Source: Ilex aquifolium
Lineage: Eukaryota > Streptophyta > Magnoliopsida > Aquifoliales > Aquifoliaceae
NCBI GenBank assembly: GCA_951799425.1
Contig: OX637393.1
Coordinates: forward strand, 25,066,744 to 25,130,743
Length of the DNA stretch: 64,000 nucleotides
Direction: 5' to 3'
The notes under the pieces are model-generated. The model saw only the letters and a program-made list of their open reading frames with translations, did no database searches and was not told the origin of the DNA. The position numbers were made by a program, and so were the translations under genes. Of the stretch, positions 11,501-23,500 are shown piece by piece (positions within the stretch are counted from its first letter, which is position 1; every line of letters begins with the position of its first letter).

Positions 11501-14500
11501 GTTGCTAGAGATCCAAGAATTCGATTTTCATAAGAACATCTTCCACATGATCATCATCATAAGAAAAGTTGTTGATTAATCATCAAAAGTGTAATTTTAT
11601 TATATTTAATGATTGGTTAATTGCATATTATTAGTGATTAAATGTGTTAAATTCCTTGATTTTCTAGTTTGATAATTTTTCTAACTGTTTGATTTATTTT
11701 GCAGGTAAATTGGTTGATTTAAAGTAATAATGAATAAGACAAGTGAAGCAATCACTAGAGGAATAATCATAATTGATAAGGATTGAAGAGTCAAGATTGA
11801 GATAGGAAGGCTTGAAGATAAATCAACAATTTAATCCTTATAAGAGTCCAAGTTTGAAGAGCAATTTAATCCTTATAAGAGTTCAAGTTTGAAGAAAACT
11901 CATTTAAAGTTGGATTGGGAAGGTATCTTAGAAGATAAGGATTTACCACGCCTTCAGTATTTTGGTCATAACTTTTGACTCCAATATCCGATTGACCTGA
12001 TTTTTGCGGGGTTGGAAAGAAGACTTCAAGGGCTACAAAAGTGTATTTCACGAAAATTTCGTGATTCAGCCTCTAAATATGCGAAATTCAAGCTCGAAGT
12101 CTAGACAGATTTTGTACCCACGGGCCCCAAGATTTTATGCAAGGGATTTAACTTTAAAAGACTTCTTTTTAGAAAGGAATTCCTCTCAAGCTAACATTAT
12201 ATCTTCTACCTATACCTAGGATTTATTTTAGTATAAACAGAGGCTCTCATCTATTGAGAGGGGATGATTTGGATTATTATTATGTTTTTTCCATCTTTTC
12301 TTTTTTAGTTGTTGTTCTAATTATATGGCTTACTAAAAGCCCAACTAGGGCTAGGGGAGGACCTTTCAATGAAGTACGGTAATGTTATTGACTTATGAAC
12401 TCAATGGTATGTGATATTTTGTTAATTCACTTTTGACTTTTAGTAAAATTTTTGCTCTGTAAAAAATCTTAGGTGTTTATGTCTTATATGTTGAATGCTT
12501 GAATTTTCCTGCGAGTCAAATAACTAATTATTCCATGCTTAAGTTGATTACAAATTAATTCACATAATAATATAATTGGAGGATTATTCAGGTTCCTGAA
12601 TAAACTTCTGGTTATAAACAAATGTGTTTTCTTGTTTTTATTGTTAAATTTGGTGATTTGAGTCAACCGACATTTGATTCTTGTCTAAGATTGAAAACTA
12701 AGTCTTTAATCATTATTATATGGATTTGAGAGAGAGTACCTGATGCTCTAGTATTTTTCATACTGTTCTATTTACTTTAATCAATATCCTAAATTCAAAT
12801 ATTCTTTCCAACAAACCATCTTCACAAGCTTTTTACATAATTTTGGTGTGATCTATGTTTTTGCAATTCCCTGAGGGTTCGACCTCAGTCTTCCAATAAA
12901 TATATATTACTTCGCACAACCTGCACTTAGGTGATCAATTCTAAAGTTGTAGCAAGTTTTTGGCGCTGTTGCCAGGGATTTGTTTGAAGACAAGGAATAC
13001 ACCGCCATCTATTGAGGTTTGCGAGATTTGAGATTCGTCACAGATCCGGTAATCTCGTCCTTTATTTTTTTTTTTTTTTTTTAGTTGTTTTATTTTTTCT
13101 TAGGTTAGATTTTCATAATTTTTATTTTTATGCTTTTGGATTATTCTAATGAAGTGTCAAGTTTTTTTCTATGGAGGAACTGTGTGTGATTTGTGATGCG
13201 TTTGGGCATCCCACTGATGTTTGCCCTTTAATTCCAACTGCTCGACAGTTTTTGAGAAATGTATCAATTGTATTACCTAATTCTTCTCAACCTTACCCCG
13301 ACTATTGTTTTGAAATTTTTTATCCCGATTTTGGTTGGGGGAATTAAAATTATCAGTTACCGATATATGCTACATCACCACAAGGACCTCCCCAATATCC
13401 ACCTTACCATGACCCACAAGAAAAGAATTTGGAAGACATTTTTTGTGAATTTATGCAAAGCCAAATAGCTTTCAATGCCTAAATAAACCAAGATATTGAA
13501 GAGATAAAAGACATGCTCAATATATTGATACAAGAACAAGAGGTTGAAAATAGTCCATATAGTGAGTGATTCTTTTCCTGAACTACAAACTGAGGATGAA
13601 TCCATTAATACTCTTGATAGTAAAGAATTAAGTGACATTATTATTCCACAAAAGGCTAATGAGCCCAAAGACCTTTCATTATCAACAAGTAGTAATGAGA
13701 TTCACATATCTAATATTGGTGAGGGTATGAAAGTTGAGTTGTGTGTTGTAATTAATAAAGATCTATTTAATTTTTCATTGTTAGATTTGCATAAAAATGT
13801 ATATATCTCCTTTTTCTTGCATGCTCCAATAATATATTGGGTATATGAGTGAATAATTCGATTAAAGGAGTTGTTTCGACACCACATTTTTAAGCCAGTA
13901 AAATTGAATGGTCGCATATTCAAATCTGACTTTAAGTCGGATTGAGTGTGAGCTTTTATTTTTATTTATACATAGTAGTTAGATTTTTATTTTTTTTGTT
14001 TAATTTTAATTTCTTTTCTATTTGTTTCAATTTATAGTTTTTCTTTTTTTGTTAAGTCCTTTATTTTTAGGTTTTTGAGTTGTTGCGGCACCAGATATTC
14101 CTACTCCTTTGATTTTTATTCATTATTTTTATTAAGCATTAAGGTATTTATTTTTACATTGAGGATAATGTTGAATTTAGGTTGGGGGTGTGGGTATGTT
14201 TTGTGTTGTAAAAATTCCTTGTGTTGTAAAAATTCCTAATTCATTTTATTTTTTTTATTTATTTTTTCGAGACAGTTTCTAGTTTATTTGCATTGAAAAA
14301 AAATTATAAATAAAATATAAAAAAATTGGTTATTAAATATTTAAATAACATTTTTATGTATAATTTGACACCACAATATGGGAATAATTTGTTTAGCTTT
14401 AAATTTGCAACTGTTTAAGCATCACATAGAACTTTATTTTATATTTTTGTATCTCATATCATGTTCTTATAAAAACTCACAATTTGTGCACTTTAAACTC

Positions 14501-17500
14501 TACTAAGTTGAAAATTTGTTAGGTATTTTCTCTTGAGAACTTGAAACATATAGTAGAGATGCATAAAAACTCTAGTAAGTTTTAATCCAATCTTTCTTGG
14601 AGGGTTTTTTACATTTACTCAATAAATAATATTTTTATTCAACTAATCTCCTTCAATAGCCTCATTCTTTTTGTTTTGCTCAACACCAATATTGTGAATG
14701 ATTGTTTGACTTTAAATTATTTGCATGAGGTAGTGGGTTATCAAGAGCTCTTGAGATATGATTTTAGGTCATCTTTGATATTATTTGAGTCTGAGCCTTA
14801 TTCTTTGAATATAATTATCCCTAGAAGCCGTGATTGAGCCTTTAAAGCAAAATTTTATTTCTTATACCAAACATATAATCAAGGATCAAAATGTCGTGTC
14901 GAAACGTCCGAAACGTTTCGGAATTTCAACACACCGACACGAAACATGGGTTGAATCCCAAAATTCCAAAGTTTCGGTCGAAACGTCACTGTGTCGGACC
15001 GTTTCGGTCCAAACAGGTCGAAACACGACTGTGCTACCTTTTATATTTTTTTTTTGTTATAAGTATGAACAATTACATTTAATACCCCACTGCATTATAA
15101 TTTTTTACTTTTAACTATACATAACTACCATTAATTTAATTTGATACCCTTCATTACTTTTTTTCCTTTTTATAATTATTTTTTTTTGTTATTATTATTT
15201 GTTAAATTGACATATTAAATAACTGCAAGTCATTTTATTAATTATAACTTATTTGTTAAATATCTAGAATTAAGTATTTATGTGTTTTAATCATTATGTA
15301 CACAATGATTTTAATATTAATGAAATAATATTATTTATTAATTTGAAGACAATTTAAATTAATAAATTAGTATTATAATAATATGCTGCACAAATTAGTA
15401 TTATAATAATATGTTGCACTTAGTATTATTAATTAGTAAATTTGTATTATAATAAAATTGTATTATTAATTGGATAATATTCTAATTTAAATGATTTCCG
15501 TCTCAGGTCAAACCTTTTTTTCCCTCCAATTTAAATTTATTCTTATATAAATGGATGTTAACCGAATAAATATGTTAAATTAATCAATTATTTAGCTTAT
15601 ATTTATAAATAAATGGATTGTATTTGTATTTCTACATGTTTCCAAGTGTTTCCATATTTTTTCTGCGTTTCCATTGCGTTTCCGAAACGTTTCCGTTTTT
15701 TAGCTGACTGAAACGGTACTTCGAAACGATATTTCGATCCTTGCATATAATAGTCAAGCCAATAAAAAAAATAATATCATTTACCCTTGGTTATCACGAT
15801 ATTGAGTTTTTATTGTTTATGTAATTTGGGAGATGGTTGAGAAAAGATGAAAAAAAAAAAAAAAAAGTATATACATTCAGTTTTCTTGCTAAGAAAAAAA
15901 ATGGAAAAGAAATACATTATGTCTAGCTGTGAAAAAAATATGAGCAAGTGCTGTAAATTGTGCTTCTAAATGATGGAGAGTGAAAGGCTATGGAAAGAAG
16001 TTTGATTGTGTAATGTACATGCTCTCTCGGGATAGTCTTTTGAATTCCTAAATATCTTTCATTTCAAAACTCTAATCCCAAGGCCCCATTACAACCTTAA
16101 ATAAAGACCTATCTGATCTCAAGAGTGTATTGGTGGATGCATAACTTATGTGAATAAGGAAAAGAATGGTGATTATTTGTTTATTGTGTGGTGATTATTT
16201 GTTTATTGTGTGTTGACTTTTAGTAAAGTTTTTGCTCTATAAAAATTATTGGGTCTTTATGTCTTATATGTGGAATGCTTGAATGTTCCTGCAAATCAAA
16301 TAACTGGTTATTCCATGCTTAAGTTGATTACAAATTAATTCACATAATAATATAATTAGAGGATTATTCAGGTTCCTAAATAAACTTCTGGTTATAAACA
16401 AAGGTGTTTTCTTATTCTTATTGTTAAATTTGGTGATTTGAGTCGACCGACATTTGATTCTTGTCTAGGATTGAAAACTAAGTCTTTAATCATTATTATA
16501 TGGATTTGAGAGAGAGTACCTGATGCTCTAGTATTTTTCATACTGTTCTATTTACTTTAATCAATATCCTAAATTCAAATATTCTTTCCAACAAACAATC
16601 TTCACAAGCTTTTTACATAATTTTAGTGTGGTTTATGTTTTTGCAATTGCCTGAGGGTTCGACCTCGGTCTTCCGATAAGTATATATTACTTCTCACAAC
16701 CTGTACTTAAGTAATCAATTCTAAAGTTGTAGCAAATTTTTGACGCCGTTGCCAGGGATTTCTTTGAAGACAAGGAACACACCACCATCTATAAAGGTTT
16801 GCGAGATTTGAGATTCGTCACAGATCCGATAATCTCGCCCTTTATTTTTTTTTTATTTGTTTTATTTTTTCTTAGGTTAGATTTTCATAATTTTTATTTT
16901 TATGCTTTTAGATTATTCTAATGAAGTGTCAAGTTTTTTTCCTATGGAGGAACTGTGTGTGATTTGTGATGTGTTTGGGCATCCCACTGAGGCTTGCCCT
17001 TTAATTCCAACTGCTCGACAGTTTTTGAGGAATGGATCAATTGTATTACCTAATTCTTCTCAACCTTATCCCGACTATTGTTTTGAAACTTTTTATCCCG
17101 ACTTTGGTTGGGAGAATGAAAATTATCAGTTACCGACATATGCTACATCACCACAAGGACCTCCCCAATATCCACCTTACCATGGCCCACAAGAAAAGAA
17201 TTTGGAAGACATTTTTTGTAAATTTATGCAAAGCCAACTAGCTTCCAATGAAAGTCAACTAACTTTCAATGCCCAAATAAACCAAGATATTGAAGAGATA
17301 AAAGACATGCTCAATATATTGATACAAGAACAAGAGGTTGAAAATAGTCCATATAGTGAGAGTGATTCTTTTCCTGAACTACAAACTGGGGATGAATCCA
17401 TTAATACTCTTGATAGTGAAGAATTAAGTGACATTATTATTCCACAAGAGGCTAATGAGCCTAAAGACATTTCATTATCAACAAGTAGTAATGAGATTCA

Positions 17501-20500
17501 CATATCTAATATTGGTGAGGGTATGAAAGTTGAGTTGTGTTGTAATTAATAAAGATCTATTTAATATCTCATTGTTAGATTTGCATAAAAATGTATATAT
17601 CTCCTTTTTCTTGCATGCTCCAATAATATATTGGGTATATGAGTGGATAGTTCGATTAAAGAAGTTGCTTCGACACCACATTTGGAAGCCCTAGCACGAT
17701 ACTCAGCCTCACCAGAAGAACGAACAACTACAATTTGCTTTTTGCTCCTCCAAGAAATGAGTGAATCACCAAGAAAGTGATGCAAACCAGTGGTTGACTT
17801 GCGATACATATAGTCGTCAGCATCATAATAAGCCCTTAGTTCCAACGAAGAAGAGGAGGAAAATAATAACCTTTGGTGCAGGGTACCCCAAAGGTAATGA
17901 AGAATGCAGAGAACACTAACTCAATGGATAGTGGTAGGTGAGACAATAAACTGACTAACAATATGAACTGCATAAGAGATGTCTAGACGACAAACAGTAA
18001 GATACACCAAACTGTCAACAATAGTGTGGCATAACGTAGGATCTGATAATGAAATGTCATCTGAGGAAGAGTAACGAACATTGAGCTCTAAGGGTGCATC
18101 AATTATCCGAGTGTCTGATAAGTGGGCTCGCTATATAATATCAAAGGCATACTTGGATTAAGAGAGGAGATAACCCTAAAGAGAATATAAGACATCAACT
18201 AAGAAGCATGGATACGGACACTGGTGTCGTAGCCGATACGATACGGACACGGAGATACGACAAAATCTCAAAATATAGGACACGGGTACGGCGAGGATAC
18301 GGCTAATTAAAATAATAATATATATTTTTATATATATATAAAAACATTAACAATAACTAATAAGACCTAGCAAACATTGATTTTTTTATTATAATTGAAA
18401 TAGATCAAAGATTCAAAATACACATCCACCATTTCCTCGGAGTGGATCCACAACATAGGAGTAACAAAAAAAAAAAGACATAGCATAGCAGTAACAAAAA
18501 GAAAAAAAAAAAGAACGTGGTGGATGCTATAGGAGTAACAACAAAAAAAAAAAGACATAGCATAGCAATAACAAAAAGAAAAAGAAAAAGATCGTGTGGA
18601 TGCTAGCAGTAACAAAAAGAAAAGGAACGTGGTGGATACACAGCACAACAGGCAGCAGCAGATCTGGAGTGGATACACAGAACAGCAGGCAGCAGCAGCA
18701 ATCTGGGGCTTCGAATTATGGGCTTCGCAGTCACTGGTATGGTCTTCCCTCCCTTCTTCTTCTCCTCGTTGTTGAAGCAGATTTGGTGGAGCCTTCGTTC
18801 GACTCTTCACTCTCTCTGTCTCGATTTTGGAGTGGTGTGGGAACGACCACCGAAGGTTGAAATTTCCCCCTTTTTTTCTCTTTCCAGCCCTAACACTGGG
18901 CGTCGTTTCTTCTTCTTTTCTTTTTTTCGTTTCAGTCCCTCAAATTTTTAAAATTACAGATGAAACCCGTTGTATCTCTCCCGTATCCCCACGTATCTCT
19001 CGCATATCCGGGTCGTATCCAACTGCAAAAAATTCTCTTCTCCTGTTCAGGACACTTCTAGAAGTGTCGGAAACGTGTCCGGCTGTGTCCCACGCGTATC
19101 CGTGTCGGACACGTGTCCGAAACTGCCACGGCGACCCCTCGGCGAGTATCCGTGCTTCCTAGGACATTAATACCCAAGAAATACCGAAATTGACCCAAAT
19201 CCTTCATTTCAAAATGGTCTTGCAATTGGGTCTTCAATAACAAAATACCTACAGTGTCATCACCGATAACGATCATATCAACAACATATAATAAGAGTAT
19301 AATAGAACTTAAGGGAGAGGAGTGCAAAAAAGAGAACAAAGTCATGGTCACCGGCACAAAAATCCAAATCACAAATGACAGATGAAAATTTGGCCAACCA
19401 TGCTTTGGAGTTTGGAGGTCTATTTAAGACCATATAATGCCTTGAGCAGTCTGCACACCTGACAAGAATTATGAGGTAAACCAAGAGGAGAAGACATAAA
19501 GACCTCTTTAGTTAATTCTCCATTGAACAAGGCATTTTTCACATTTATCTGAGAAAGACTTCATTAATGAATGGTAGCAACAACAATCACTATGCGATCA
19601 ATGATCATCTTAGCAAAAGAGGCAAATGTCTTTTCATAGTCAATGTCATATTCTTGAGCAAATCCCTTAGCTACCAAACGGACCTGCCTTATACTGTTCG
19701 ACAAAGCCATCAAATTTAGTTTTAATTATATACACCCATTATAACCAACAGTATGTTTGCCAGAGGGTAATGACACCAACTCCCATTATGAAATGCAGTA
19801 AGTTCCTCATCCATAGCTTGTTTCCAAAAAGGATCAAGAACAGCCTCCTTATAAAAAGTAGGTTTGGAGAGAGAATGAATAAAAACTAAGAAAGAACAAA
19901 AATTAATGGAATAGCAAGAGTTAGAGAAACTAAACTAGCCTGAACACTTACGAGGTCGCTGAGGATAGCGAGGAACACGATCCATATTGTCAAAACCTGA
20001 TTGAGTAACGATAGACGGGGAAGGAGTCATGACATCTATAGAAGAGACAGCTAGAGTCCAGCGAGCATAAGTATGTACACTAGGAGGAAGAACAAGCAAA
20101 TTAGAAGAGGAAGGCACATCAGACACAGTCATATCACCCACATGAGTGTTAAAAAGGGAACATCCATAACATTCCAAAATAGGGGTTAAAATTTTATATG
20201 AGCAATTGTTATAATGAAATGATTAGGAATCTTGATCCGGACTAGAATTGTAATCTGGTGCATTTTAAATTTAACTTGGTATATTTTTGAGTTAAATTAA
20301 AAATGTAATATATATTAATTTGGGTCAACTAATAATTAGAATTAAAAACTAAAATAAAAGAAAGATGAATTGTCAATCATCTGGTGGTGACATATAACAT
20401 GTGTCCATGATAGATAAGTGATAAGTGTTTTTCATATAGAAGTAATAAATGTCAACCATGTGTCAAGAAAGAAAGAAGCCATACATGTGTGTGTGACAAG

Positions 20501-23500
20501 TGGTCGTATTGATGTAAATATATATGTATATCTTATAATAGTGGCTTGACAAGTGTCTTTCCCAGTGTCCAAATGCATGTGTAGTCTATGTAATGGCTTG
20601 ACAAACGTCCATGCCATCAGTCAATCAAAGGAGGATTGAAGTCATGCAAGGAGACACCTCCTCCTTGCATTTGGTTGTAAATAGAGGCCACCCCTCACTT
20701 GTAGAAACCATAAGATAAAGAGGAGAAAGAAAAGAAAGAGGGGGAAGAAAGATAGGAAGGAGAGGAAAAAGTAAGCTTCATTAAATGTTGATTTTAGCTC
20801 GGATTTCTACCAAATTCGAATATGGTGTTCGTGATACCTAGAAATTAATATCTATCGGAGTCAATTGGCGACTAGAGGTACGGGATAATTGAAGAATGTT
20901 AGGATATTTTAATTAGGGGCATACTTGTAATCCACAGTCTATTATGAATTAATATAAACATGGGCAATGAGAGGAGAGTTAGGTAAACTCTCATTCTTCA
21001 AAACCCTAATTTCTCTTAATTTCTTTCTTCTCTCTAGCCTCTTTTCCATTCTAAACTCTAAAACTAAACTTCAACTTGGTAACAGAGCAATCTATCAGAA
21101 ATTTGAAGTTACCAGGACACTCAAGAAGGGATTGGACACCTACTACAGTGGCTGACATCATCGCCAGAGCTGATCAAAAGTGATGTGGCCTGGCTTGTTT
21201 TTTCTCGAGTACTATGGTGCTGTGAGCTGGCTTTATTTTTGAATGATTTTCAGATTTTAAGGGTCATATTTTGAGATCTCCTCTTTGCCAGAGTTTGGGA
21301 CCAAACTTCCTACTTTAACCCAACCTGTGAGTTCTGATTAGAGTGTATTGAGACTCTTGTGGAGCTTGGTGGACTGCCCAATGGTTTCCGGTAGTTTTTT
21401 GGACTTTCAGCTGACTCGTTCACTACCGGTAGTGAGCTAGTTATGGTAGACGGCTTCTGTTTGCTTGATCCCTTCTTCTTTAAGGGTTGGGAGCAGTTTA
21501 TGGAGGCTTTGTGGTGCAACAGGTGGTTGGGTGTACCTTCTTTGTGCTACAGGTGGCTGGTTTCACCTTGTTTTTGTGTTGGGTTAGTCTCAATTGTTGT
21601 AGTTTTTGGTTGTTTGTGAGAAAGACTGCTATATTTCTTATCCTTGCAGGCAAATGGATTACATGGATTCTTGACAGGGGCAAGTAAGAAACCCATATCG
21701 GAGCATGACCTTAGTCAGTGGATTTCTGAGAACTCGCTGGTAATGATATGGTTACTTAAGTCGCTGCAAACTCACATCAGTCGTGGTTTCCTGTTTCTTG
21801 AGACAGCCCATGAGATTTGGTTTGCTGTAGCGCAGACCTATTCACAGGCCTAAAATGATGCCAAAATTTATGAGCTTCGAAAGAAGATTCATGAAACCAA
21901 ATAGAGGATATGACTATTACAAAGTATTATGCAGAATTGAGTAGTCTATGGTAGGAACTGGATTATTATTAGGATTTTCAAGCAGATTGTGCTGGAGATA
22001 GTGCAAAGTTTTAGAAATTGGTAGAGAAAGAATGAGTATACGATTTTCTTCCAGATCTCAATATAAAGGATATCAGATCCGTATACAAGTTATGGCCAGA
22101 GATCATTTTCCTTCTTTGAGACAAGCATATGCTTATGTACTGCAGGGAGAGTAGGAATGTTATGCTTCATAATCTTGCCAATGATTGATCTGCTCTAGCG
22201 GTTGTTCCACGAAGAGAGAATAGATATTTTCAACCCCGTGGTGATGAAAAAAAAACGAGAGCTTTGAAAAGAATTGTTACAATCTAATTATTGTGGAAAG
22301 ACAAGGCACACCAAGGACCATTGTTAGAAACTACACGGTCGTCCATCCAAGGGCGTGGTGGTAATAGAGCTAGTCCTGTGCGCTCACATGCTCACTTGAC
22401 TAAGAGTGTTGATCCTATCCACTCCACCTGGCCCATCTCCATCTATTGGTGTTGATAGTGCGAGTTTCACTGCAGATGAGATGCAAGCTCTCAGGCGTCA
22501 GATGGCTTGGCTTGATGCTTCTTCTGCATCTGTTTTTACTTCTATTATTTTCAAATTTGCTCACACAGGTATACATGTCAATCCTTTTACTGTCACTTGT
22601 TCTTCTAATCCTTGGATTATCGATTCCGGAGCCACTGAACATAAAAACATATAGCATAAAAGCCCTTGATGGTAGAGTAAAACAATGAATGAAAAGTGAT
22701 TAAACTACACCTAATACTAAAGTACTCTAACAATAACCACAAGGAATAATCACATAGAAGATGGTGATCTTTAGCACCCCTAAATTGGAAAAACTACAAA
22801 ATCTCAATTGCCTCGCCTCAAGTCAATTGTAATCAACCCAAAGAATCTAGGCACACCCTTTTGTCAGATCAAGCAAAAAAAACCATACAAAAAATCCTCT
22901 ACTAAACAGAATAGAAAACTGGCCCAAAAAGTCCAAAAAATTCAAGTGGCTTCAAAAAATCCACAAAAAACGACAGAAAAACCTTAACATGAAGAAAAGT
23001 AGTTCAAGTATGATGACTTCACATATGGACACTAACACTAGTTGTATTAACTACCTAGATTTTGATCTACGGCAACATTCAAATGAGTCTCCGAAGATTT
23101 TGGTATTATGGATTTAGTTGGGCTTGATTATTTGCTCTTATACCAAGTTGAAAGTTGAAAGGTAAGCCAAGGAAAAAAGATCAAAAGCAAAGAAAGGAAA
23201 AGAAAAGAAGAAAGCAAAATACAAACAAGGGTATTTGTCTGAGTTTAAACTTGGTCCATCATCCATGTATATTAGACAAAAAATCCAAGAAATTCCAACA
23301 CTACCCCCTCGTCATAAGAATAACTACATATGTTATCATTTATCTTTACTTGTGCTTACTTAAAAAGAGAAAAGAATAAAAAAAATTATTTCTTTCTTGG
23401 TTTCGTGGTATCGGTCATCAACTCGATGGGCACTGATACACATCGCTCGCGACATCGCGGCATGGTATCAGCTGATAAGCACAAAAAGGTACATAGAAGA

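Larger units (their letters stand above)
3499..11540 (-). mobile_element. Decayed Ty3/gypsy element, interrupted by a MITE and a copia element
   Basis: Read right to left there are gag (about 11540-10560), protease (about 10400-10330), reverse transcriptase (10060-9859, resuming at 4790-4567) and RNase H (about 4215-3700). The order is normal for gypsy. The RT is split exactly by the copia element at 4791-9853, and the RT-RNase H join is split by the MITE at 4224-4558. Protease and RT are too close, so part of the pol N-terminus is deleted. No integrase or clear LTR is seen. The approximate ends mark the limits of recognisable coding similarity. Confidence 0.75.
12433..13878 (+). repeat. Long direct repeat, copy 1 (LTR end, primer site, gag-like start)
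   Basis: This segment aligns with 16213-17683 from TTGACTTTTAGTAAA to CGACACCACATTT with only scattered differences. Upstream of it the two copies are unrelated, so the shared piece is an LTR end plus internal start. Confidence 0.85.
11560..17683 (+). mobile_element. Athila/Tat-like non-autonomous gypsy element, LTR-internal-LTR-internal
   Basis: An LTR-like region (about 11560-12957) contains a TATA-like box near 12230 and a 36-bp duplication at 11826-11897. It is followed by a primer-site-like TGGCGCTGTTGCCAGGGA at 12961, a gag-like frame, and a polypurine stretch TTGGGGGTGTGGG near 14183. After unique internal sequence, the LTR 3' half and internal start recur at 16213-17683. No pol genes are present. 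The left boundary is approximate. The right end joins abruptly to a copia remnant at 17683/17684. Confidence 0.65.
17684..20183 (-). pseudogene. Ty1/copia RT and RNase H remnant, split by a TIR element
   Basis: Read right to left: an integrase-end region ([10 protein letters not shown] near 19960), [12 protein letters not shown] near 19820, RT blocks including [12 protein letters not shown] sequence and [15 protein letters not shown], the catalytic motif as YVVD near 19275 (first Asp lost), and FLGINVL. The reading then resumes after 18203 with [28 protein letters not shown] and the RNase H block [20 protein letters not shown]. It ends abruptly at 17684. Stops and frameshifts are numerous. 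No LTRs remain. Confidence 0.8.

Noticed and set aside
18367..18810. 147-codon Phe/Cys-rich minus-strand ORF resembling a membrane protein
   Set aside because: It is the antisense of an A-rich minisatellite inside a TIR element and has no family motif.
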